This document shows positions 49,029 through 61,446 of a stretch of 64,000 bases of DNA, piece by piece. Location: positions 25,513,427-25,577,426 of the forward strand of contig OZ026604.1 of NCBI GenBank assembly GCA_964020085.1. Reading direction: 5' to 3'. The position numbers were made by a program, and so were the translations under genes. Each line of letters starts with the position of its first letter. The first letter of the stretch is position 1. The DNA comes from Micromussa lordhowensis (lineage: Eukaryota > Cnidaria > Anthozoa > Scleractinia > Lobophylliidae). Under the pieces are notes generated by a model that was not told the origin of the DNA, ran no database searches, and saw only the letters and a program-made list of their open reading frames with translations.

Positions 49029-51511
49029 AGGCGCGGTTTGCAGCAAAATGTTCTGCTAGGTTGGCTCTTTAAGGAAATTATAGTTAGGACATGATGGCAT
49101 TGGCGCCAGGGTTTTTTTCCTGGCCTTCTTTTTGCAGTAGTTTGCCCTGGTCCCAACTTTGCAGAATTTCAGAAAACGCGCGCTGGGGGTCCCCTTGGCA
49201 AATTTGACATAGCTCGGCTTCACGGGCACTTTAAGATGCGCGGTTTGCAGCAAAATGTTCTGCTAGGTTGGCACTTCAAGGAAATTGTAGTTAGGACATG
49301 ATGGCACTGGCGCCAGGGTGTTTTCTCTGGCCTTATTTTTGCAGTAGTTTGCCCTGGTCCCAACTTTGCAGAATTTCAGAAAACGCGCGCTGGGGGTCCC
49401 CTTGGCAAATTTGACATAGCTCGGCTTCACGGGCACTTTAAGAGGCGCGGTTTGCAGCAAAATGTTCTGCTAGGTTGGCACTTTAAGGAAATGTTAGTAA
49501 GGACATGATGGCATTGGCGCCAGGGTGTTTTTTCTATCCTTCTTTTTGCAGTACTTTGCCCTGGTCCCAACTTTGCAGAATTTCAGAAAACGCGCGCTGA
49601 GGGTCCCCTTGGCAAATTTGACATAGCTCGGCTTCACGGGCACTTTAAGAGGCGCGGTTTGCAGCAAAATGTTCTGCTAGGTTGGCACTTCAAGGAAATT
49701 GTAGTTAGGACATGATGGCACTGGCGCCAGGGTGTTTTCTCTGGCCTTCTTTTTGCAGTAGTTTGCCCTGGTCCCAACTTTGCAGAATTTCAGAAAACGC
49801 GCGCTGGGGGTCCCCTTGGCAAATTTGACATAGCTCGGCTTCACGGGCACTTTAAGAGGCGCGGTTTGCAGCAAAATGTTCTGCTAGGTTGGCACTTTAA
49901 GGAAATTGTAGTTAAAACATGATGGCATTGGCGCCAGGGTGTTTTTTCTGGCCTTCTTTTTGCAGTAGTTTGCCCTGGTCCCAACTTTGCAGAATTTCAG
50001 AAAACGCGCGCTGGGGGTCCCCTTGGCAAATTTGACATAGCTCGGCTTCACGGGCACTTTAAGAGGCGCGGTTTGCAGCAAAATGTTCTGCTAGGTTGGC
50101 ACTTCAAGGAAATTGTAGTTAAAACATGATGGCATTGGCGCCAGGTGTTTTTTCTGGCCTTCTTTTTGCAGTAGTTTGCCCTGGTCCCAACTTTGCAGAA
50201 TTTTAGAAAACGCGCGCTGGGGGTCCCCTTGGCAAATTTGACATAGCTCGGCTTCACGGGCACTTTAAGAGGCGCGGTTTGCAGCAAAATGTTTTGCTAG
50301 GTTGGCACGTTAAGGAAATTTTAGTTAGGACATGATGGCATTGGCGCCAGGGTGTTTTTTCTGGCCTTCTTTTTGCAGTAGTTTGCCCTGGTCCCAACTT
50401 TGCAGAATTTCAGAAAACGCGCGCTGGGGGTCCCCTTGGCAAATTTGACATAGCTCGGCTTCACGGGCACTTTAAGAGGCGCGGTTTGCAGCAAAATGTT
50501 CTGCTGGGTTGGCACTTGAAGGAAATTTTAGTTAGGACATGATGACATTTGCGCCAGGAAGTTTTTTCTGGCCTTCTTTTTGCAGTAGTTTGCCCTGGTC
50601 CCAACTTTGCAGAATTTCAGAAAACGCGCGCTGGGGGTCCCCTTGGCAAATTTGACATAGCTCGGCTTCACGGGCACTTTAAGAGGCGCGGTTTGCAGCA
50701 AAATGTTCTGCTAGGTTGGCACTTCAAGGAAATTGTAGTTAGCAGATGATGGCATTGGCGCCAGGGTGTTTTTTCTGGCCTTCTTTTTGCAGTAGTTTGC
50801 CCTGGTCCCAACTTTGCAGAATTTCAGAAAACGCGCACTGGGGGTCCCCTTGGCAAATTTGACATAGCTCGGCTTCACGGGCACTTTAAGAGGCGCGGTT
50901 TGCAGCAAAATGTTTTGCTAGGTTGGCACTTTAAGAAATCGTAGTTAGGACATGATGGCATTGGCGCCAGGGTGTTTTTTTCTGGCCTTCTTTTTGCAGT
51001 AGTTTGCCCTGGTCCCAACTTTGCAGAATTTCAGAAAACGCGCGCTGGGGGTCCCCTTGGCAAATTTGACATAGCTCGGCTTCACGGGCACTTTAAGAGG
51101 CCCGGTTTGCAGCAAAATGTTCTGCTAGGTTGGCACTTTAAGGAAATTGTAGTTAAGACATGATGGCATTGGCGCCAAGGTGTTTTTTCTGGCCTTGTTT
51201 TTGTTGTAGTTTGCCCTTGTCCCAACTTTGCAGAATTTCAGAAAACGCGCGCTGGGGGTCCCCTTGGCAAATTTGACATAGCTCGGCTTCACGGGCAGTT
51301 TAAGAGGCGCGGTTTGCAGCAAAATGTTCTGCTAGGTTGACACTTGAAGGAAATCCTAGTTAGGACATGATGGCGTTGGCGCCAGGGTGTTTTTTCTGGC
51401 CTTCTTTTTGCAGTAGTTTGCCCTGGTCGCAACTTTGCAGAATTTCAGAAAACGCGAGCTGGGGGTCCCCTTGGCAAATTTGACATAGCTCGGCTTCACG
51501 GGCACTTTAAG
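49029..51511 (+). repeat. Array 2 12-unit block, copy 2 (2,483 bp)
   Basis: Second copy of the 12-unit block at an offset of 2,690 bp. The two copies are separated by one unit (48,822-49,028) with TTAGCACTTTACGG. Here the fourth unit resembles this copy's own second unit (GTTTTCTCTGG), which suggests local replacement. The eleventh unit has AGGCCCGGTT near 51,099, where copy 1 keeps AGGCGCGGTT. Confidence 0.83.
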
Positions 51512-52546
51512 AGGCGCGGTTTGCAGCAAAATGTTCTGCTGGGTTGGCACTTGAAGGAAATTCTAGTTAGGACATGATGACATTTGCGCCAGGAAGTTTT
51601 TTCTGGCCTTCTTTTTGCAGTAGTTTGCCCTGGTCCCAACTTTGCAGAATTTCAGAAAACGCGCGCTGGGGGTCCCCTTGGCAAATTTGACATAGCTCGG
51701 CTTCACGGGCACTTTAAGAGGCGCGGTTTGCAGCAAAATGTTCTGCTAGGTTAGCACTTCAAGGAAATTGTAGTTAGCAGATGATGGCATTGGCGCCAGG
51801 GTGTTTTTTCTGGCCTTCTTTTTGCAGTAGTTTGCCCTGGTCCCAACTTTGCAGAATTTCAGAAAACGCGCACTGGGGGTCCCCTTGGCAAATTTGACAT
51901 AGCTCGGCTTCACGGGCACTTTAAGAGGCGCGGTTTGCAGCAAAATGTTTTGCTAGGTTGGCACTTTAAGAAATCGTAGTTAGGACATGATGGCATTGGC
52001 GCCAGGGTGTTTTTTTCTGGCCTTCTTTTTGCAGTAGTTTGCCCTGGTCCCAACTTTGCAGAATTTCAGAAAACGCGCGCTGGGGGTCCCCTTGGCAAAT
52101 TTGACATAGCTCGGCTTCACGGGCACTTTAAGAGGCCCGGTTTGCAGCAAAATGTTCTGCTAGGTTGGCACTTTAAGGAAATTGTAGTTAAGACATGATG
52201 GCATTGGCGCCAAGGTGTTTTTTCTGGCCTTGTTTTTGTTGTAGTTTGCCCTTGTCCCAACTTTGCAGAATTTCAGAAAACGCGCGCTGGGGGTCCCCTT
52301 GGCAAATTTGACATAGCTCGGCTTCACGGGCAGTTTAAGAGGCGCGGTTTGCAGCAAAATGTTCTGCTAGGTTGACACTTGAAGGAAATCCTAGTTAGGA
52401 CATGATGGCGTTGGCGCCAGGGTGTTTTTTCTGGCCTTCTTTTTGCAGTAGTTTGCCCTGGTCGCAACTTTGCAGAATTTCAGAAAACGCGAGCTGGGGG
52501 TCCCCTTGGCAAATTTGACATAGCTCAGCTTCACGGGCACTTTAAG
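51512..52546 (+). repeat. Array 2 5-unit block duplicated from 50,477-51,511
   Basis: Five units (1,035 bp) repeating the last five of the preceding 12-unit copy: CTGGGTTGG with CATTTGCGCCAGGAAG; GCAGATGATGG with CGCACTGGG; TTTAAGAAATCG; CTTGTTTTTGTTGTAG; and GTTGACACTTG with GGTCGCAAC. Both copies share AGGCCCGGTT, which is absent from the older copy near 48,410. This block was therefore copied from the second 12-unit block, not the first. Confidence 0.87.
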
Positions 52547-53167
52547 AGGCGCGGTTTGCAGCAAAATGTTCTGCTAGGTTAGCACTTTACGGAAATTTTA
52601 GTTAGGACATGATGGCATTGGCGCCAGGGTGTTTTTTTTGGCCTTCTTTTTGCAGTAGTTTGCCCTGGTCCCAACTTTGCAGAATTTTAGAAAACGCGCG
52701 CTGGGGGTCCCCTTGGCAAATTTGACATAGCTCGGCTTCACGGGCACTTTAAGACGCGCGGTTTGCAGCAAAATGTTTTGCTAGGTTGGCACGTTAAGGA
52801 AATTTTAGTTAGGACATGATGGCATTTGCGCCAGGGTGTTTTTTCTGGCCTTCTTTTTGCAGTAGTTTGCCCTGGTCCCAACTTTGCAGAATTTCAGAAA
52901 ACGCGCGCTGGGGGTCCCCTTGGCAAATTTGACATAGCTCGGCTTCACGGGCACTTTAAGAGGCGCGGTTTGCAGCAAAATGTTCTGCTGGGTTGGCGCT
53001 TGAAGGAAATTCTAGTTAGGACATGATGACATTTGCGCCAGGAAGTTTTTTCTGGCCTTCTTTTTGCAGTAGTTTGCCCTGGTCCCAACTTTGCAGAATT
53101 TCAGAAAAGGCGCGCTGGGGGTCCCCTTGGCAAATTTGACATAGCTCGGCTTCACGGGCACTTTCAG

Positions 53168-55030
53168 AGGCGCGGTTTGCAGCAAAATGTTCTGCTAGGT
53201 TGGCACTTCAAGGAAATCGTAGTTAGCAGATGATGGCATTGGTGCCAGGGTGTTTTTTGTGGCCTTCTTTTTGCAGTAGTTTGCCCTCGTCCCAACTTTG
53301 CAGAATTTCAGAAAACGCGCGCTGGGGGTCCCCTTGGCAAATTTGACATAGCTCGGCTTCACGGGCACTTTAAGAGGCGCGGTTTGCAGCAAAATGTTTT
53401 GCTAGGTTGGCACTTTAAGAAATCGTAGTTAGGACATGATGGCATTGGCGCCAGGGTGTTTTTTCTGGCCTTCTTTTTGCAGTAGTTTGCCCTGGTCCCA
53501 ACTTTGCAGAATTTCAGAAAACGCGCGCTGGGGGTCCCGTTGGCAAATTTGACATAGCTCGGCTTCACGGGCACTTTAAGAGGCGCGGTTTGCAGCAAAA
53601 TGTTCTGCTAGGTTGGCACTTGAAGGAAATTGTAGTTAGGACATGATGGCATTGGCGCCAAGGTGTTTTTTTCTGGCCTTGTTTTTGTTGTAGTTTGCCC
53701 TGGTCGCAACTTTGCAGAATTTCAGAAAACGCGAGCTGGGGGTCCCCTTGGCAAATTTGACATAGCTCAGCTTCACGGGCACTTTAAGAGGCGCGGTTTG
53801 CAGCAAAATGTTTTGCTAGGTTAGCACTTTACGGAAATTTTAGTTAGGACATGATGGCATTGGCGCCAGGGTGTTTTTTCTGGCCTTCTTTTTGCAGTAG
53901 TTTGGCCTGGTCCCAACTTTGCAGAATTTCAGAAAACGCGCGCTGGGGGTCTCCTTGGCAAATTTGACATAGCTCGGCTTCACGGGCACTTTAAGAGGCG
54001 CGGTTTGCAGCAAAATGTTTTGCTAGGTTGGCACTTCAAGGAAATTGTAGTTAGGACATGATGGCATTGGCGCCAGGGTGTTTTTTCTGGCCTTCTTTTT
54101 GCAGTAGTTTGCCCTGGTCCCAACTTTGCAGAATTTCAGAAAACGCGCGCTGGGGGTCCCCTTGGCAAATTTGACATAGCTCGGCTTCACGGGCACTTTA
54201 AGAGGCACGGTTTGCAGCAAAATGTTCTGCTAGGTTGGCACTTTAAGGAAATTGTAGTTAGGACATGATGGCACTGGCGCCAGGGTGTTTTTTCTGGCCT
54301 TCTTTTTGCAGTAGTTTGCCCTGGTCCCAACTTTGCAGAATTTCAGAAAACGCTCGCTGGGGGTCCCCTTGGCAAATTTGACATAGCTCGGCTTCACGGG
54401 CACTTTAAGAGGCGCGGTTTGCAGCAAAATGTTTTGCTAGGTTGGCACTTTAAGGAAATCTTAGTTAGGACATGATGGCATTGGCGCCAGGGTGTTTTTT
54501 CTATCCTTCTTTTTGCAGTAGTTTGCCCTGGTCCCAACTTTGCAGAATTTCAGAAAACGCGCACTGAGGGTCCCCTTGGCAAATTTGACATAGCTCGGTT
54601 TCACGGGCACTTTAAGAGGCGCGGTTTGCAGCAAAATGTTCTCCTAGGTTGGTACTTCAAGGAAATTGTAGTTAGGACATGATGGCATTGGGGCCAGGGT
54701 GTTTTTTCTGGCCTTCTTTTTGCAGTAGTTTGCCCTGGTCCCAACTTTGCAGAATTTCAGAAAACGCGGGCTGGGGGTCCCCTTGGCAAATTTGACATAG
54801 CTCGGCTTCACGGGCACTTTAAGAGGCGCGGTTTGCAGCAAAATGTTCTGCTAGGTTGGCACTTGAAGGAAATCTTAGTTAGCAGATGATGGCATTGGCG
54901 CCAGGGTGTTTTTTCTGGCCTTCTTTTTGCAGTAGTTTGCCCTGGTCCCAACTTTGCAGAATTTTAGAAAACGCGCGCTGGGGGTCCCCTTGGCAAATTT
55001 GACATAGCTCGGCTTCACGGGCACTTTAAG
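53168..55030 (+). repeat. Array 2 9-unit block (1,863 bp), one unit lost
   Basis: Begins after CACTTTCAGAGG and matches 55,652 onwards. Marker order: CAGATGATGGCATTGGTG with TTTTTTGTGGCC and CCCTCGTCC; TTTAAGAAATCG with GGTCCCGTTGG; CCAAGGTG with TTTTTGTTGTAG; TTAGCACTTTACGG; then the shared run GGGTCTCCTTGG, CACTGGCGCC with ACGCTCGCTG, TTCTATCC with CGCACTGAGG, CTCCTAGG with ACGCGGGCTG, and GCAGATGATGG with GAATTTTAG. The third unit is a chimera (see findings), which explains why this copy is one unit shorter. Confidence 0.82.
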
Positions 55031-55651
55031 AGGCGCGGTTTGCAGCAAAATGTTCTGCTAGGTTAGCACTTTACGGAAATTTTAGTTAGGACATGATGGC
55101 TTTGGCGCCAGGGTGTTTTTTTTGGCCTTCTTTTTGCAGTAGTTTGCCCTGGTCCCAACTTTGCAGAATTTTAGAAAACGCGAGCTGGGGGTCCCCTTGG
55201 CAAATTTGACATAGCTCAGCTTCACGGGCACTTTAAGAGGCGCGGTTTGCAGCAAAATGTTCTGCTAGGTTAGCACTTTACGGAAATTTTAGTTAGGACA
55301 TGATGGCATTGGCGCCAGGGTGTTTTTTTTGGCCTTCTTTTTGCAGTAGTTTGCCCTGGTCCCAACTTTGCAGAATTTTAGAAAACGCGAGCTGGGGGTC
55401 CCCTTGGCAAATTTGACATAGCTCAGCTTCACGGGCACTTTAAGAGGCGCGGTTTGCAGCAAAATGTTCTGCTAGGTTAGCACTTTACGGAAATTTTAGT
55501 TAGGACATGATGGCATTGGCGCCAGGGTGTTTTTTTTGGCCTTCTTTTTGCAGTAGTTTGCCCTGGTCCCAACTTTGCAGAATTTTAGAAAACGCGCGCT
55601 GGGGGTCCCCTTGGCAAATTTGACATAGCTCGGCTTCACGGGCACTTTCAG
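55031..55651 (+). repeat. Array 2 triplicated unit (3 x 207 bp)
   Basis: Three consecutive near-identical units starting at 55,031, 55,238 and 55,445. Each has TTAGCACTTTACGGAAATTT, an eight-T tract followed directly by GGCC, and GAATTTTAG. The first two end with GCGAGCTG and AGCTCAGCTTC; the third ends with GCGCGCTG and AGCTCGGCTTC. The first has ATGGCTTTGG where the others have ATGGCATTGG. Related units occur singly at 48,822 and 52,547. Confidence 0.85.
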
Positions 55652-57721
55652 AGGCGCGGTTTGCAGCAAAATGTTCTGCTAGGTTGGCACTTCAAGGAAA
55701 TCGTAGTTAGCAGATGATGGCATTGGTGCCAGGGTGTTTTTTGTGGCCTTCTTTTTGCAGTAGTTTGCCCTCGTCCCAACTTTGCAGAATTTCAGAAAAC
55801 GCGCGCTGGGGGTCCCCTTGGCAAATTTGACATAGCTCGGCTTCACGGGCACTTTAAGAGGCGCGGTTTGCAGCAAAATGTTTTGCTAGGTTGGCACTTT
55901 AAGAAATCGTAGTTAGGACATGATGGCATTGGCGCCAGGGTGTTTTTTCTGGCCTTCTTTTTGCAGTAGTTTGCCCTGGTCCCAACTTTGCAGAATTTCA
56001 GAAAACGCGCGCTGGGGGTCCCGTTGGCAAATTTGACATAGCTCGGCTTCACGGGCACTTTAAGAGGCGCGGTTTGCAGCAAAATGTTCTGCTAGGTTGG
56101 CACTTGAAGGAAATTGTAGTTAGGACATGATGGCATTGGCGCCAAGGTGTTTTTTTCTGGCCTTGTTTTTGTTGTAGTTTGCCCTTGTCCCAACTTTGCA
56201 GAATTTCAGAAAACGCGCGCTGGGGGTCCCCTTGGCAAATTTGACATAGCTCGGCTTCACGGGCACTTTAAGAGGCGCGGTTTGCAGCAAAATGTTCTGC
56301 TAGGTTGACACTTTAAGGAAATTTTAGTTAGGACATGATGGCGTTGGCGCCAGGGTGTTTTTTCTGGCCTTCTTTTTGCAGTAGTTTGCCCTGGTCGCAA
56401 CTTTGCAGAATTTCAGAAAACGCGAGCTGGGGGTCCCCTTGGCAAATTTGACATAGCTCAGCTTCACGGGCACTTTAAGAGGCGCGGTTTGCAGCAAAAT
56501 GTTTTGCTAGGTTAGCACTTTACGGAAATTTTAGTTAGGACATGATGGCATTGGCGCCAGGGTGTTTTTTCTGGCCTTCTTTTTGCAGTAGTTTGGCCTG
56601 GTCCCAACTTTGCAGAATTTCAGAAAACGCGCGCTGGGGGTCTCCTTGGCAAATTTGACATAGCTCGGCTTCACGGGCACTTTAAGAGGCGCGGTTTGCA
56701 GCAAAATGTTTTGCTAGGTTGGCACTTCAAGGAAATTGTAGTTAGGACATGATGGCATTGGCGCCAGGGTGTTTTTTCTGGCCTTCTTTTTGCAGTAGTT
56801 TGCCCTGGTCCCAACTTTGCAGAATTTCAGAAAACGCGCGCTGGGGGTCCCCTTGGCAAATTTGACATAGCTCGGCTTCACGGGCACTTTAAGAGGCGCG
56901 GTTTGCAGCAAAATGTTCTGCTAGGTTGGCACTTTAAGGAAATTGTAGTTAGGACATGATGGCACTGGCGCCAGGGTGTTTTTTCTGGCCTTCTTTTTGC
57001 AGTAGTTTGCCCTGGTCCCAACTTTGCAGAATTTCAGAAAACGCTCGCTGGGGGTCCCCTTGGCAAATTTGACATAGCTCGGCTTCACGGGCACTTTAAG
57101 AGGCGCGGTTTGCAGCAAAATGTTTTGCTAGGTTGGCACTTTAAGGAAATCTTAGTTAGGACATGATGGCATTGGCGCCAGGGTGTTTTTTCTATCCTTC
57201 TTTTTGCAGTAGTTTGCCCTGGTCCCAACTTTGCAGAATTTCAGAAAACGCGCACTGAGGGTCCCCTTGGCAAATTTGACATAGCTCGGCTTCACGGGCA
57301 CTTTAAGAGGCGCGGTTTGCAGCAAAATGTTCTCCTAGGTTGGTACTTCAAGGAAATTGTAGTTAGGACATGATGGCATTGGGGCCAGGGTGTTTTTTCT
57401 GGCCTTCTTTTTGCAGTAGTTTGCCCTGGTCCCAACTTTGCAGAATTTCAGAAAACGCGGGCTGGGGGTCCCCTTGGCAAATTTGACATAGCTCGGCTTC
57501 ACGGGCACTTTAAGAGGCGCGGTTTGCAGCAAAATGTTCTGCTAGGTTGGCACTTGAAGGAAATCTTAGTTAGCAGATGATGGCATTGGCGCCAGGGTGT
57601 TTTTTCTGGCCTTCTTTTTGCAGTAGTTTGCCCTGGTCCCAACTTTGCAGAATTTTAGAAAACGCGCGCTGGGGGTCCCCTTGGCAAATTTGACATAGCT
57701 CGGCTTCACGGGCACTTTAAG
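55652..57721 (+). repeat. Array 2 10-unit block (2,070 bp), complete form
   Basis: Longer copy of 53,168-55,030. It keeps two separate units where the other copy has one chimera: a CCAAGGTG, TTTTTGTTGTAG, GCCCTTGTCC unit, and then a GTTGACACTTTAAGG, GCGTTGG, GGTCGCAAC, GCGAGCTG unit with AGCTCAGCTTC. The offset between copies is therefore 2,484 bp at the start and 2,691 bp after this point. Confidence 0.82.
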
Positions 57722-59583
57722 AGGCGCGGTTTGCAGCAAAATGTTGTGCTAGGTAGGCACGTTAAGGAAATTTTAGTTAGGACATGATGGCATTGGCGCC
57801 AGGGTGTTTTTTCTGGCCTTCTTTTTGCAGTAGTTTGCCCTGGTCCCAACTTTGCAGAATTTCAGAAAACGCGCGCTGGGGGTCCCCTTGGCAAATTTGA
57901 CATAGCTCGGCTTCACGGGCACTTTAAGAGGCGCGGTTTGCAGCAAAATGTTCTGCTGGGTTGGCACTTTACGGAAATTTTAGTTAGGACATGATGACAT
58001 TTGCGCCAGGAAGTTTTGTCTGGCCTTCTTTTTGCAGTAGTTTGCCCTGGTCCCAACTTTGCAGAATTTCAGAGAACGCGCGCTGAGGGTCCCCTTGGCA
58101 AATTTGACATAGCTCGGCTTCACGGGCACTTTAAGAGGCGCGGTTTGCAGCAAAATGTTCTGCTAGGTTGGCACTTCAAGGAAATTTTAGTTAGCAGATG
58201 ATGGCATTGGCGCCAGGGTGCTTTTTCTGGCCTTCTTTTTGCAGTAGTTTGCCCTGGTCCCAACTTTGCAGAATTTCAGAAAACGCGCGCTGGGGGTCCC
58301 CTTGGCAAATTTGACATAGCTCGGCTTCACGGGCACTTTAAGAGGCGCGGTTTGCAGCAAAATGTTCTGCTAGGTTGGCACTTCAAGGAAATTGTAGTTA
58401 AAACATGATGGCAGTGGCGCCAGAGTGTTTTTTCTGGCCTTCTTTTTGCAGTAGTTTGCCCTGGTCCCAACTTTGCAGAATTTCAGAAAACGCGCGCTGG
58501 GGGTCCCCTTGGCAAATTTGACATAGCTCGGCTTCACGGGCACTTTAAGAGGCGCGGTTTGCAGCAAAATGTTCTTCTAGGTTAGAACTTTAAGGAAATG
58601 CTAGTTAGGACATGATGGCATTGGCGCCAGGGTGTTTTTTCTGGCCTTTTTTTGCAGTAGTTTGCCCTGGTCCCAACTTTGCAGAATTTCAGAAAACGCG
58701 CGCTGGGGGTCCCCTTGGCAAATTTGACATAGCTCGGCTTCACGGGCACTTTAAGAGGCGCGGTTTGCAGCAAAATGTTCTGCTAGGTTGGCCCTTTAAG
58801 GAAATTATAGTTAAGACATGATGGCATTGGCGCCAAGGTGTTTTTTCTGGCCTTCTTTTTGCAGTAGTTTGCCCTGGTCCCAACTTTGCAGAATTTCAGA
58901 AAACGCGCGCTGGAGGTCCCCTTGGCAAATTTGACATAGCTCGGCTTCACGGGCACTTTAAGAGGCGCGGTTTGCAGCAAAATGTTCTGCTAGGTTGGCA
59001 CTTCAAGGAAATTGTAGTTACGAGATGATGGCACTGGCGCCAGGGTGTTTTTTCTGGCCTTCTTTTTGCAGTAGTTTGCCCTGGTCCCAACTTTGCAGAA
59101 TTTCAGAAAACGCGCGCTGAGGGTCCCCTTGGGAAATTTGACATAGCTCGGCTTCACGGGCACTTTAAGAGGCGCGGTTTGCATCAAAATGTTCTGCTAG
59201 GTTGGCACTTGAAGGAAATCGTAGTTAGGACATGATGGCATTGGCGCAAGGGTGTTTTTTCTATCCTTCTTTTTGCAGTACTTTGCCCTGGTCCCAACTT
59301 TGCAGAATTTCAGAAAACGCGCGCTGAGGGTCCCCTTGGCAAATTTGACATAGCTCGGCTTCACGGGCACTTTAAGAGGCGCGGTTTGCAGCAAAATGTT
59401 CTCCTAGGTTGGCACTTGAAGGAAATTGTAGTTAGGACATGATGGCATTGGGGCCAGGGTGTTTTTTGTGGCCTTCTTTTTGCAGTAGTTTGCCCTGGTC
59501 CCAACTTTGCAGAATTTCAGAAAACGCGCGCTGGGGGTCCCCTTGGCAAATTTGACATAGCTCGGCTTCACGGGCACTTTAAG

Positions 59584-60204
59584 AGGCGCGGTTTGCAGCA
59601 AAATGTTGTGCTTGGTTGGCACTTCAAGGAAATTGTAGTTAAAACATGATGGCATTGGCGCCAGGGTGTTTTTTCTGGCCTTCTTTTTGCAGTAGTTTGC
59701 CCTGGTCCCAACTTTGCAGAATTTCAGAAAACTCGCGCTGGGGGTCCCCTTGGCAAATTTGACATAGCTCGGCTTCACGGGCACTTTAAGAGGCGCGGTT
59801 TGCAGCAAAATGTTCTGCTACGTTGGCACTTCAAGGAAATTGTAGTTAAAACATGATGGCATTGGCGCCAGGGTGTTTTTTCTGGCCTTCTTTTTGCAGT
59901 AGTTTGCCCTGGTCCCAACTTTGCAGAATTTTAGAAAACGCGCGCTGGGGGTCCCCTTGGCAAATTTGACATAGCTCGGCTTCACGGGCACTTTAAGAGG
60001 CGCGGTTTGCAGCAAAATGTTCTGCTAGGTTGGCACGTTAAGGAAATTTTAGTTAGAACATGATGGCATTGGCGCCAGGGTGTTTTTTCTGGCCTTCTTT
60101 TTGCAGTAGTTTGCCCTGGTCCCAACTTTGCAGAATTTCAGAAAACGCGCGCTGGGGGTCCCCTTGGCAAATTTGACATAGCTCGGCTTCACGGGCACTT
60201 TAAG
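59584..60204 (+). repeat. Array 2 three-unit block, offset 1,242 bp, copy 1
   Basis: Three units whose variable arms recur six units later: CTTGGTTGGCAC with TTAAAACATG, then TACGTTGGCAC with GAATTTTAG, then CACGTTAAGG with TTAGAACATG. CTTGG replaces the usual CTAGG in the first unit, so the minus-strand frame reads through into the next unit (see findings). Confidence 0.75.
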
Positions 60205-60825
60205 AGGCGCGGTTTGCAGCAAAATGTTCTGCTAGGTTGGCACTTGAAGGAAATGTTAGTTAGCAGATGATGGCATTGGCGCCAGGGTGTTTTTTCTGGC
60301 CTTCTTTTTGCAGTAGTTTGCCCTGGTCCCAACTTTGCAAAATTTCAGAAAACGCGCGCTGGGGGTCCCCTTGGCAAATTTGACATAGCTCGGCTTCACG
60401 GGCACTTTAAGAGGCGCGGTTTGCAGCAAAATGTTCTGCTAGGTTGGCACTTCAAGGAAATTGTAGTTAGGAGATGATGGCACTGGCGCCAGGGTGTTTT
60501 TTCTGGCCTTCTTTTTGCAGTAGTTTGCCCTGGTCCCAACTTTGCAGAATTTCAGAAAACGCGCGCTGGGGGTCCCCTTGGCAAATTTGACATAGCTCGG
60601 CTTCACGGGCACTTTAAGAGGCGCGGTTTGCATCAAAATGTTCTGCTAGGTTGGCACTTTAAGGAAATTTTAGTTAGGACATGATGGCATTGGCGCAAGG
60701 GTGTTTTTTCTGGCCTTCTTTTTGCAGTAGTTTGGCCTGGTCCCAACTTTGCAGAATTTCAGAAAACGCGCGCTGGGGGTCCCCTTGGCAAATTTGACAT
60801 AGCTCGGCTTCACGGGCACTTTAAG

Positions 60826-61446
60826 AGGCGCGGTTTGCAGCAAAATGTTCTGCTTGGTTGGCACTTCAAGGAAATTGTAGTTAAAACATGATGGCATTGG
60901 CGCCAGGGTGTTTTTTCTGGCCTTTTTTTTGCAGTAGTTTGCCCTGGTCCCAACTTTGCAGAATTTCAGAAAACGCGCGCTGGGGGTCCCCTTGGCAAAT
61001 TTGACATAGCTCGGCTTCACGGGCACTTTAAGAGGCGCGGTTTGCAGCAAAATGTTGTGCTACTTTAGCACTTCAAGGAAATTGTAGTTAAAACATGATG
61101 GCATTGGCGCCAGGGTGTTTTTTCTGGCCTTCTTTTTGCAGTAGTTTGCCCTGGTCCCAACTTTGCAGAATTTTAGAAAACGCGCGCTGGGGGTCCCCTT
61201 GGCAAATTTGACATAGCTCGGCTTCACGGGCACTTTAAGAGGCGCGGTTTGCAGCAAAATGTTCTGCTAGGTTGGCACGTTAAGGAAATTTTAGTTAGAA
61301 CATGATGGCATTGGCGCCAGGGTGTTTTTTCTGGCCTTCTTTTTGCAGTAGTTTGCCCTGGTCCCAACTTTGCAGAATTTCAGAAAACGCGCGCTGGGGG
61401 TCCCCTTGGCAAATTTGACATAGCTCGGCTTCACGGGCACTTTAAG
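60826..61446 (+). repeat. Array 2 three-unit block, offset 1,242 bp, copy 2
   Basis: Counterpart of 59,584-60,204 six units downstream. It has CTTGGTTGGCAC with TTAAAACATG, then TACTTTAGCAC with GAATTTTAG (two extra changes in the arm), then CACGTTAAGG with TTAGAACATG. A second marker pair, GCATCAAAATG near 59,181 and 60,630 together with GGCGCAAGGG, sits seven units apart, so the surrounding copying is mosaic. Confidence 0.72.

Noticed and set aside
59404..59808. 134-codon minus-strand frame, the longest in the window
   Set aside because: It is two repeat units read in one frame because CTAGG is CTTGG in one of them. The protein is a direct repeat of the unit frame with no known domain.
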